A stretch of 11,623 nt of DNA from an uncultured Planctomycetaceae bacterium (GTDB taxonomy: Bacteria > Planctomycetota > Planctomycetia > Pirellulales > Pirellulaceae). The stretch covers positions 1 to 11,623 of the forward strand of contig CAIYOB010000695.1 in the NCBI GenBank assembly GCA_903927685.1, given 5' to 3'. The notes beneath the pieces are model-generated. The model was not told the DNA's origin and did not search any database. It was given only the letters and a program-made list of their open reading frames with translations. Shown piece after piece: positions 1-5,803 of the stretch. Made by a program: the position numbers and the translations under genes. The first letter of the stretch is position 1. Every line of letters starts with the position of its first letter.

Positions 1-115
1 CCAGGGGGGAAGGATCGGTTCTCCGCGTTCCCCGATATTCCTTCATCGGCCAATTGCGGTAATAATAGCGGTATGTCAAATGTTCCTGAGCCTTGTGCGG
101 AGGTAGCAAATACCG

Positions 116-526
116 ATGGCCGAAAACGTGACCGGGGAAAGCCTGAAGACCGACGAGCAGCCACCAGCCAAGAGGATTCTGCTGGTCGACGATGACGCGG
201 AGATCATCGAGGCGATGCGATACGCCTTGGAAGCCAAGGGATACCAAATCCTGGTTGCGCGCGACGGCAACCAGGGATTGGCGATGGCAGAACGCGAAGA
301 TCCCGATCTGGTCATCCTGGATATGATGATGCCCAAGCGGAGCGGGTTCCTGGTGCTCGAGCGGCTCCGACGCACGCGTCCGGTGCCGCTGCGAATCATC
401 ATGGTGACGGCGAACGAGGGCAGCCGCCACAAAGCGTATGCCGAGATGCTGGGCGTCGACGATTACATCCGCAAGCCGTTCGCCATGGACCGGCTGTTGG
501 ACAGCGTCAACCGCCTGCTTTCGTAG
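116..526 (+). CDS. Stand-alone CheY-like response regulator receiver protein
   Basis: This 136-residue protein is a single receiver domain, the phosphate-accepting module of two-component signalling, and would act in the cytoplasm. The first 19 residues are a polar extension; the domain begins at RILLVDDD. The expected active-site residues are present: acidic pair D25/D26, phosphoacceptor D69 in the segment VILDMMMPKRSG, switch T98 (MVTAN) and K120 in the RKPF motif. There is no output domain, so it must act through a protein partner or as a phosphate shuttle. The start at 116 is supported by GGAGG at 99-103, 12 bases upstream, which is somewhat long spacing. No kinase or phosphotransfer protein lies nearby, so the input is unknown. 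It faces a minus-strand gene tail to tail, 7 bases away. Fold and residues are certain; the biological role is not. Confidence 0.93.
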   Translation: MAENVTGESLKTDEQPPAKRILLVDDDAEIIEAMRYALEAKGYQILVARDGNQGLAMAEREDPDLVILDMMMPKRSGFLVLERLRRTRPVPLRIIMVTANEGSRHKAYAEMLGVDDYIRKPFAMDRLLDSVNRLLS

Positions 527-533
527 CCGCTCC

Positions 534-1163
534 TTACCACGGGCCGCGGACGTAGTAGACTCCAAACTGGTCCGTGTGGCTGGGCCAGCGCGGCGTGGGG
601 TACAAGGGAGCGCACATGCCGGGCGTCGTGGTGGACATGGCGGCCGGATAGGGTCGCTCGAACTGGTGATAGATCGGCGTCATGCGGCTCTGCGACACGC
701 CCCAGCCGGTGCGGGTCTGCATGCGGGCCGTCGGCGGAACCACCAGTGCCACCGGGGCTCCCCAGCCCGTATGCGTGTAGCTCGCGTGCCAGGATTGCAG
801 CATCGCTTGTTGCGCGGCGATCCAATCGGCACGCATCCACGGGTCGATCAACGGCTGGCCGCTGTGCGCGGCACGGCCCAGCGAAGCCAGCGGGCCCTGC
901 GGACACGCGCAGGTACAGCCGGAGGAAGCGCCGATCAGCGCCGGCGTGCCGCAGTTGCAGCCTCCCGGGTTGTCATAGGTGAACGCGTCCGACGCTTCAG
1001 CCGCCGGGGCACTCGCCTCTGCCGACGGCTCGGGAACGGCCTGCAGTTGGCCGGGCTCCGAGGCAACCGGCTGCAGACCTTCCTGGCCGGGAGCCTGCGA
1101 GGCCACGACCGTCAGAATGACGAAACTACCCGCCAGCAAGGCGGTCTGACGCAAGATTCTCAT
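534..1163 (-). CDS. Exported Cys-rich protein of unknown function (planctomycete type)
   Basis: This 209-residue protein has no function I recognise. Residues 1-24 form a signal peptide (positive MRILR, hydrophobic core, probable cleavage after SQA), so it should be exported. A Pro/Glu/Ala-rich stretch (about 26-60) is followed by a cysteine cluster: C69 and C71 in a CNC motif, then C83, C85 and C87 in CTCAC, plus C184 further on. The rest is rich in aromatic residues, Pro and Thr, with a segment around VVPPTARMQT and MTPIYHQFERPYP that I associate with short exported planctomycete proteins. A weak Shine-Dalgarno (AGGAA, complement of 1171-1175) lies 7 bases before the ATG. It is downstream of, and probably cotranscribed with, the other small exported gene 58 bases away. 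The clustered cysteines could bind metal or form disulfides; that is inference. Confidence 0.82.
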   Translation of the reverse strand: MRILRQTALLAGSFVILTVVASQAPGQEGLQPVASEPGQLQAVPEPSAEASAPAAEASDAFTYDNPGGCNCGTPALIGASSGCTCACPQGPLASLGRAAHSGQPLIDPWMRADWIAAQQAMLQSWHASYTHTGWGAPVALVVPPTARMQTRTGWGVSQSRMTPIYHQFERPYPAAMSTTTPGMCAPLYPTPRWPSHTDQFGVYYVRGPW

Positions 1164-1221
1164 GGGTGGGTTCCTGGAAACGGTGGGGATTCGGGCGGAT
1201 GGATCTGGCGGTAGCAGCGCA

Positions 1222-1698
1222 CTAGCGGGGCAGACGGATGGCCTGGTGCAGGCTCTTGACTCCCACGGTCAGCGGATTGCAGTACCAAGCGACCTTGGTG
1301 CGGGTGACGCCGCGACCATCGTCATACCACTGCCGATAGGTTCGGTAATGGGGATAGAGCATTTCGTGGGGCATCAGGGGCTGGTAGGTGTAGTAGGTGT
1401 GCCCGACCAGCGCCGGGACGGGACGCGGGGCGAGGTACATGGCGGCAGGGGCGCCCCCACAGTCATTGGGTACGTAGAAGTTGTAAAACAGATCCGGACG
1501 TCCATATTCCCAGGGCTGGCAGCCATAGCCCATGACCGTGGCGGGAACGGCGGGGTACGCTTCCGGTGCCGGCTCGACGGCCATCGGCTCGGGAGCGACG
1601 CCGGCCTCGTCGGCTGCCCGCAAATCGTGGATGGCGAAACCGCACACGAGGCCCAGCGTCAGGGCCGCCAGCATCGTTCGAGTCCAACGGGATGTCAT
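1222..1698 (-). CDS. Exported Tyr-rich protein of unknown function (planctomycete type)
   Basis: This 158-residue protein is predicted to be exported: residues 1-28 are a signal peptide (basic start, hydrophobic core ALTLGLVCGF, likely cleavage near LRA/ADE). A Pro/Ala/Glu linker (30-55) leads into a Tyr-rich region: 14 tyrosines in total, most between residues 58 and 139, with segments such as PDLFYNFYVPNDCGG, HTYYTYQPLMPHEMLYPHYRTY and GRGVTRTKVAWY. C60, C80 and C140 are spaced widely and could form disulfides. The strong Shine-Dalgarno GGAGGAGA (complement of 1704-1711) sits 5 bases before the ATG and fixes the start. It is the first gene of a minus-strand pair, divergent from top6B. The sequence resembles a recurrent exported family in planctomycete genomes, but no enzyme motif is visible and no function should be assigned. 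Confidence 0.83.
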   Translation of the reverse strand: MTSRWTRTMLAALTLGLVCGFAIHDLRAADEAGVAPEPMAVEPAPEAYPAVPATVMGYGCQPWEYGRPDLFYNFYVPNDCGGAPAAMYLAPRPVPALVGHTYYTYQPLMPHEMLYPHYRTYRQWYDDGRGVTRTKVAWYCNPLTVGVKSLHQAIRLPR

Positions 1699-1832
1699 GG
1701 ATATCTCCTCCGGGTCTGGGTCTGGTGAATGCTTATTGGTTTTCTCGGATCGCTCTGCGGATAAGGATCAATCTTTGTTTTCCGGCTGGAACAATTGCCC
1801 GCAATCCTCGGTTCTGACCGGCTGAAACGGGT

Positions 1833-1860
1833 GTGACAGCAGTCTTAAGATCGTTATAAT
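1833..1860 (+). promoter_or_regulatory. Probable sigma-70-type promoter for top6B
   Basis: A consensus -10 box TATAAT lies at 1855-1860, with GTGACA (five of six bases of TTGACA) at 1833-1838, 16 bases upstream. It points toward top6B, in the divergent region between that gene and the exported-protein gene, and would leave a 5' leader of about 65 bases. The match is good against a GC-rich background, but it is a sequence call only. Confidence 0.62.
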
Positions 1861-1916
1861 CCGTACTGCCTGAACAACCCGACCTCCCGTTGGCCAGCAG
1901 CAGTTGCCACCGCGGT

Positions 1917-1923
1917 AAAGGAG
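1917..1923 (+). promoter_or_regulatory. Shine-Dalgarno AAAGGAG that sets the top6B start
   Basis: AAAGGAG ends 8 bases before the TTG at 1932. The same frame is open from an upstream TTG at 1890 and also contains a GTG at 1923, but the 1923 codon overlaps this site and the 1890 codon has no ribosome binding site in front (CCCGACCTCCCG). The 1932 start is therefore preferred. Confidence 0.72.
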
Positions 1924-1931
1924 TGCCTTCT

Positions 1932-4088
1932 TTGTCCTCGACGCTCACCGTGCCCGCACACGAACCCGACCCGAATCACGAGTCCGACCAGGACCCCGAC
2001 CAGACGGCCGAACCGGCGAACGACGAAGGCTCGACCGGCGGCCCGACCCGCCGCCGTGCGACCGCCGAGATGATGGCGGCCAAGCAGCGGGATATCTCCG
2101 TCAGCGAGTTTTTCGCCAAGAACCGGCACTTGCTGGGGTTCGACAACCCGCGCAAAGCCTTGCTGACCGCCGTCAAGGAAGCCGTCGACAATTCGCTGGA
2201 CGCCTGCGAGGAGGCCGGGATCCTGCCCGAGATCTGGGTGCATATCGAACAGACGGGCGAGAACCGCTTCAAGCTGGGCGTGCAGGACAACGGCCCGGGG
2301 ATCGTCAAGAAGCAGATCCCGTTGATCTTCGGCAAACTGTTGTACGGCTCCAAGTTCCACCGCTTGCGAATGAGCCGCGGCCAGCAGGGGATCGGCATCA
2401 GCGCCGCCGGCATGTACGGGATGCTGACCACCGGCAAGCCGGTCAAGATCATCTCGAAGATCTCGCTCCGCAAGCCCGCGCACTATTACGAAATCCAGAT
2501 CGATACCAAAAAGAACCACCCCGAGATCCTGAACGGCAAAGGCGAGGGCGTGGACATCCCGCCCAACGAAGCCGGCCGGGCGTACATCGAACGGCATGGC
2601 ATCGAGTGGATCAACGAACATCCGGCCGAGAACGGCAGCCCCCCTCAGCAGGTCAAGAGCGGCACGCGGGTCACGATCGAGATGGAAGCCAAGTACCAGC
2701 GCGGCCGGGGCAGCGTGGACGATTACCTGGAACAGACCGTGATCGCCAACCCGCACGTCACGCTCCACTACACCGATCCCGAGGGTAACTGCCGAACCTA
2801 CTCCCGCAGCACGACGCAACTGCCCCCCGAGCCCAAGGAGATCAAGCCGCACCCGTACGGCGTCGAGTTGGGCCGCCTGGTCACCATGCTCAAGGAAACC
2901 AAGGCCCCGACGCTGTCCCAGTTCCTTTCGAGTTCCTTCTCCCGCGTCAGTCCGGCCGTGGCGCGGCGGATCTGCGACGAGGCCAAGCTCAGCACGCGGG
3001 CGTCGACCAAACGCATCGGCCGCCAGGAAGCCGACGCCCTGTTCCAGGCGATCCAGCGGACCAAGATCAAGGCCCCGGCGACCGATTGCATCTCGCCGAT
3101 CGGCGAGGAGCTGCTGCTCAAGGGCCTGCGGCAAGTCGTGCCCGGCCAGTTCTACTGTGCGGCGACCCGGCCGCCTTCGGTCTACCGCGGCAACCCGTTC
3201 CAGATCGAAGTGGCCTTGGCCTACGGCGGCGCCAATAACGTGCAGAAGGTTTCGGCCGAGCTGCTGGCCGAACTGCTGCACGAAAGCGACGCCCGGACGC
3301 TGCGGCAGTTCATCGTCAATACGTTCGACGGGCTGGGCGGCGAGGCGGCCGACCGGATCATCCGCGAAGCCAAGTTCGGCACGCGGCAATCGCCGGGCAA
3401 GCTGAAGCCGGCGGAAGTCAAACAGCTGCACGAGGCGATGCAGAACGTCAACCTGTCCGAAGGCCAGTCGATGCAGGTGTACCGCTATGCCAACCGCGTG
3501 CCGCTGCAGTTCAAACAGCGGGATTGCGCGGTCATCGAGTCGGTCCTGTCGATGAACTGGCGCCCCTACGGCCTGTCCCAGTCGCGCGGGGCGCTGCCCA
3601 ACGGGCCGGTCACGCTGATGGTCCACATGGCCAGCGTCTGGGTGCCGTTCACCAGCGAGTCCAAGGAAGCCATCGCCGCGTACCCGGAGATCCAACGGGA
3701 GCTGCGTCTGGGCCTGCAGGCCGTCGGCCGCAAGCTGGGCATGTACCTCCGCCGCCGCAACCGGGTGAAACAGGAGGGCGAACGGCGCTCGATCTTCCTC
3801 CGCTACCTGGGCGAAGTCGCCACCGCCGTCAGCACCATCAACGGCACGGATCGGGACAATCTGTTCGAGCAGTTGCTGAAGGTCGCCAAACGCAAGACAT
3901 CCGAAGCCGACGTGCGTCTGGACGACCGCGGCAAAGTGGTCGAAGCCGACGAAGATTTCGGCGACCATGTGCTGATCGTCGAGCCGGACCCCTTGGATGC
4001 GGACGAACTGCTGGCCTTGGTGTCCAGCAAAAAGAACACACCGCCGCCCCGCGAGGACGACGACGCGGCGGACGGAGGAACTTCGTAG
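1932..4088 (+). CDS. top6B: DNA topoisomerase VI subunit B with a duplicated H2TH domain
   Basis: This is the ATPase subunit of a type IIB topoisomerase, which with Top6A passes one DNA duplex through another. Numbering is from the TTG at 1932 (718 residues). Residues 1-55 are a charged, probably disordered tail. The GHKL ATPase follows: N-box with E83, D86 and N87 (KEAVDNSLDA), DNGPG at 119-123, and the RGQQGIG lid at 149-155. IANPH and EIKPHPYGVELG are typical Top6B segments. An H2TH domain (327-379) is followed by the transducer, with the conserved VPFTSESKEA segment; K578 is the likely ATP-sensing switch lysine. Between YGG and RYANRVPL, where archaeal proteins have a short connection, about 85 extra residues include a second H2TH-like copy (456-508). 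The last 40 or so residues are acidic. The protein is longer than archaeal Top6B. No Top6A gene is in the window. The lipoprotein gene starts 14 bases after the stop. Confidence 0.95.
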   Translation: MSSTLTVPAHEPDPNHESDQDPDQTAEPANDEGSTGGPTRRRATAEMMAAKQRDISVSEFFAKNRHLLGFDNPRKALLTAVKEAVDNSLDACEEAGILPEIWVHIEQTGENRFKLGVQDNGPGIVKKQIPLIFGKLLYGSKFHRLRMSRGQQGIGISAAGMYGMLTTGKPVKIISKISLRKPAHYYEIQIDTKKNHPEILNGKGEGVDIPPNEAGRAYIERHGIEWINEHPAENGSPPQQVKSGTRVTIEMEAKYQRGRGSVDDYLEQTVIANPHVTLHYTDPEGNCRTYSRSTTQLPPEPKEIKPHPYGVELGRLVTMLKETKAPTLSQFLSSSFSRVSPAVARRICDEAKLSTRASTKRIGRQEADALFQAIQRTKIKAPATDCISPIGEELLLKGLRQVVPGQFYCAATRPPSVYRGNPFQIEVALAYGGANNVQKVSAELLAELLHESDARTLRQFIVNTFDGLGGEAADRIIREAKFGTRQSPGKLKPAEVKQLHEAMQNVNLSEGQSMQVYRYANRVPLQFKQRDCAVIESVLSMNWRPYGLSQSRGALPNGPVTLMVHMASVWVPFTSESKEAIAAYPEIQRELRLGLQAVGRKLGMYLRRRNRVKQEGERRSIFLRYLGEVATAVSTINGTDRDNLFEQLLKVAKRKTSEADVRLDDRGKVVEADEDFGDHVLIVEPDPLDADELLALVSSKKNTPPPREDDDAADGGTS
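2910..3068 (+). repeat. H2TH domain of Top6B, copy 1 (canonical position)
   Basis: This segment encodes residues 327-379, the H2TH (helix-two turns-helix) domain in its usual Top6B place between the GHKL and transducer domains. Key positions shared with copy 2 are TLxQF at the start, F ten residues in, RIxxEAKxxTRxS in the middle and LxxAxQ near the end. The repeat is at protein level; the DNA of the two copies has diverged. Confidence 0.85.
3297..3455 (+). repeat. Second H2TH-like copy inserted in the Top6B transducer
   Basis: This segment encodes residues 456-508. It aligns with copy 1 over 53 residues without a gap, with 18 identical positions by my count: T, L, Q, F, F, A, R, I, E, A, K, T, R, S, E, L, A, Q. 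It lies between the transducer strands ending in VALAYGG and starting at RYANRVPL, so it must loop out of that fold. The simplest reading is an old intragenic duplication of the H2TH domain. Confidence 0.8.
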
Positions 4089-4102
4089 AACGGAGTACGA
4101 CT

Positions 4103-5557
4103 ATGGATCGCCGCTGGCTGCACCTTCGTTGGCTTGCGGTCCTGGGACTGCTGGTCCTGCTTGCCGGATGCGGCCAGGGTTCCGCGCCGCGTCCCGTCCC
4201 GGAAACACCGCCGATCGCCCCGCCCGACGAGGTCGAGGATCCCGGGCCGTCCACCGGGGCCGAACCCGGCGGCGAAACCACGCCGCCGCAGACGCCCGAG
4301 ACACCCGAGACACCCGATGCCGCTGCCTCGCCGATGCCGGACGAGTCGCCTGGGGACGACGCGCAGCTGGTGCCGATGATCGACGGGCCGGGCGACGAAC
4401 CGGCGACTGCGATGCCCGAAAAGCACGCGCCGCCGGAAGCCGCGTTGACGATCGAGCCGCCGACTTCGCCCGAGCCATTCACCGCGCCGCCGCCCGACGC
4501 CGTCAACAAGTCCCGCTCAGCCCCCATCGACAAGGGCTTCACGCGGATCCGCGTTTTCTACGCCACCGACCGCCTGCGGGGCGGCACGACGCCCAATGAC
4601 TTCTACAGCGACCAGCGGCGTGCGGAGGAAACGCAGGGCTCCTTCGATTTGGGCCAGTGCGACGTGGCCATTCCCTACAAGCACGCTCCCGGCGAGATCG
4701 AGCGGCCGTCGATGTGGAAGCTGGAATTCCGCGAAGACCCAGCCAAGCACGTGGTTCTGTTGAACGTGTCGCCGCTGGCCAGTTCCCCCTGGCAACGGGA
4801 AGTGCGGAGTAACATAGCCGAGTCGTCGGAGGGTGCCGCCCTGGTGTTCGTCCACGGCTTCAACGTGGATTTTGCCTCCGCAGCCCGCCGCACCGCCCAG
4901 ATCAAATACGACCTGGGATTCCGCGGCGCGGCGATCCTGTACAGCTGGCCGGCGCCCAACAACTACATCGAATGCGAGGGCAACGCGATCTGGACCCTGC
5001 CGCACTTGATGGAATTCCTGACCCGATACGTCCAACAGTCGGGGGCGAAACGGATTCACTTGATCGCCCACAGCATGGGGACGCGGGTCCTAGCCACGGC
5101 CCTGAAGGACTTGGCCGCCGCGTCTGCCGCGGGACCGGTCCGATACGACCAGATCGTCCTGGCCGCCCCGGATATCGACGCCGCAGTCTTCAAGACGCAG
5201 ATCGCGCCGCGGATCGTCAAGGCGGCCGCGCGGATCTCGATCTACTCGTCCTCCAACGATCTCGCCCTGGCTGCGTCGAAAACCGCGCATCGCTACAAGC
5301 GTCTGGGCGAGGGCGGCGCGAACCTGACCACGTTCCCGGAGTGGCCTCAGATCGAAGTCCTGGATGCGACCAGCGTCGACGAGAGTCTGCTGGGACACTC
5401 CTATTACGGCAACAGCCCCACCATCTTGCGCGACGTCCGCGGCGTCCTGGCCGGCCTGGGCGCCGCCGCCCGCGGCCTGAAATCGCAGGCCCATTACTAC
5501 TTGTTCCAGGCGAAACGCACGACACTGTCCGAGGGCCGGCCAGCGAAAGACGGCTGA
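4103..5557 (+). CDS. Lipoprotein alpha/beta hydrolase, DUF900 type
   Basis: This 484-residue protein looks like an envelope-anchored hydrolase of unknown substrate. Residues 1-22 are a lipoprotein signal ending in LLAGC, so C23 should be lipidated; glycine at +2 gives no inner-membrane retention signal by the E. coli rule. Residues 24-145 are a long Pro/Glu/Thr-rich linker, including a short TPE repeat encoded at 4292-4318. The DUF900-type domain starts with IRVFYATDR (149-157). The oxyanion-hole segment is FVHGFN (249-254), the nucleophile is S324 in IAHSMG, the probable acid is D386 (SSNDLAL) and the probable base is H432 (GHSYYG). All triad positions look intact. GGAG at 4092-4095 lies 7 bases before the ATG. 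It starts 14 bases after top6B, so cotranscription is likely, although no functional link to DNA topology is obvious. Confidence 0.9.
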   Translation: MDRRWLHLRWLAVLGLLVLLAGCGQGSAPRPVPETPPIAPPDEVEDPGPSTGAEPGGETTPPQTPETPETPDAAASPMPDESPGDDAQLVPMIDGPGDEPATAMPEKHAPPEAALTIEPPTSPEPFTAPPPDAVNKSRSAPIDKGFTRIRVFYATDRLRGGTTPNDFYSDQRRAEETQGSFDLGQCDVAIPYKHAPGEIERPSMWKLEFREDPAKHVVLLNVSPLASSPWQREVRSNIAESSEGAALVFVHGFNVDFASAARRTAQIKYDLGFRGAAILYSWPAPNNYIECEGNAIWTLPHLMEFLTRYVQQSGAKRIHLIAHSMGTRVLATALKDLAAASAAGPVRYDQIVLAAPDIDAAVFKTQIAPRIVKAAARISIYSSSNDLALAASKTAHRYKRLGEGGANLTTFPEWPQIEVLDATSVDESLLGHSYYGNSPTILRDVRGVLAGLGAAARGLKSQAHYYLFQAKRTTLSEGRPAKDG

Positions 5558-5803
5558 TGGTCAAGGCCGCCATGCCGCTGGCAAATGGGGGCAGTTGTGA
5601 ATGAAGGAAAGTCGGAAGAGCGGGTTATAAATGGGGAGTGAAGCAAGGGTGGGGTGATCAATGGGTGAAGCAAAATGACGACGCGTGGTCCCCTCTGTCG
5701 TGCTCTTTGTCGTTCCCATTTATAACCCCTCATTTATAACCCGCCTCGTTACCCCCGAGAAACAAGAACGCATCTTCCACGCTATTTTCCGTCCGAGGCG
5801 CTC
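5558..5803. other. Gene-free spacer with repeats, no clear promoter
   Basis: This 246-base spacer separates the lipoprotein gene from the cytochrome gene. It is more AT-rich than its surroundings and holds the inverted repeat annotated separately. I found no convincing promoter, no hairpin followed by a T-run and no small reading frame with a ribosome binding site. A weak GAGG at 5795-5798 serves the cytochrome gene start. Confidence 0.6.
5620..5744. repeat. Inverted repeat with a duplicated right arm
   Basis: The left arm GCGGGTTATAAATG (5620-5633) is perfectly complementary to CATTTATAACCCGC (5731-5744). Shifted by two bases, GGGTTATAAATGGG (5622-5635) is perfectly complementary to CCCATTTATAACCC (5715-5728). 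The two right arms share CATTTATAACCC as a direct repeat, 14 bases apart. The left arm can therefore pair with either right arm but not both, across about 80-97 bases. No reading frame or T-run accompanies it, so its role is open. Confidence 0.8.

Noticed and set aside
32..49. Possible hairpin CCGAT...ATCGG upstream of the receiver gene
   Set aside because: It has only five base pairs with an 8-base loop and no T-run, so it is within chance. Nothing else in 1-115 supports a feature beyond the Shine-Dalgarno at 99-103.
438..1214. A plus-strand open frame of 258 codons opposite the Cys-rich exported protein
   Set aside because: It is Arg/Gly-rich without motifs and overlaps the end of the receiver gene, while the opposite strand has a signal peptide and a ribosome binding site.
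1890..1931. Upstream TTG at 1890 as the top6B start
   Set aside because: No ribosome binding site precedes it, and AAAGGAG at 1917-1923 is ideally placed for the TTG at 1932.
1854..3968. A 704-codon open frame on the minus strand across top6B
   Set aside because: It lies antisense to a gene with clear Top6B motifs. Its translation is Arg/Leu/Ala/Asp/Gln-rich with no domain, as expected from the complement of GC-rich codons, and it lacks a ribosome binding site.
3524..4102. An N-terminal extension of the lipoprotein gene reaching back into top6B
   Set aside because: The frame is open, but this part overlaps top6B in another frame. The ATG at 4103 has GGAG 7 bases upstream and begins a perfect lipoprotein signal peptide.
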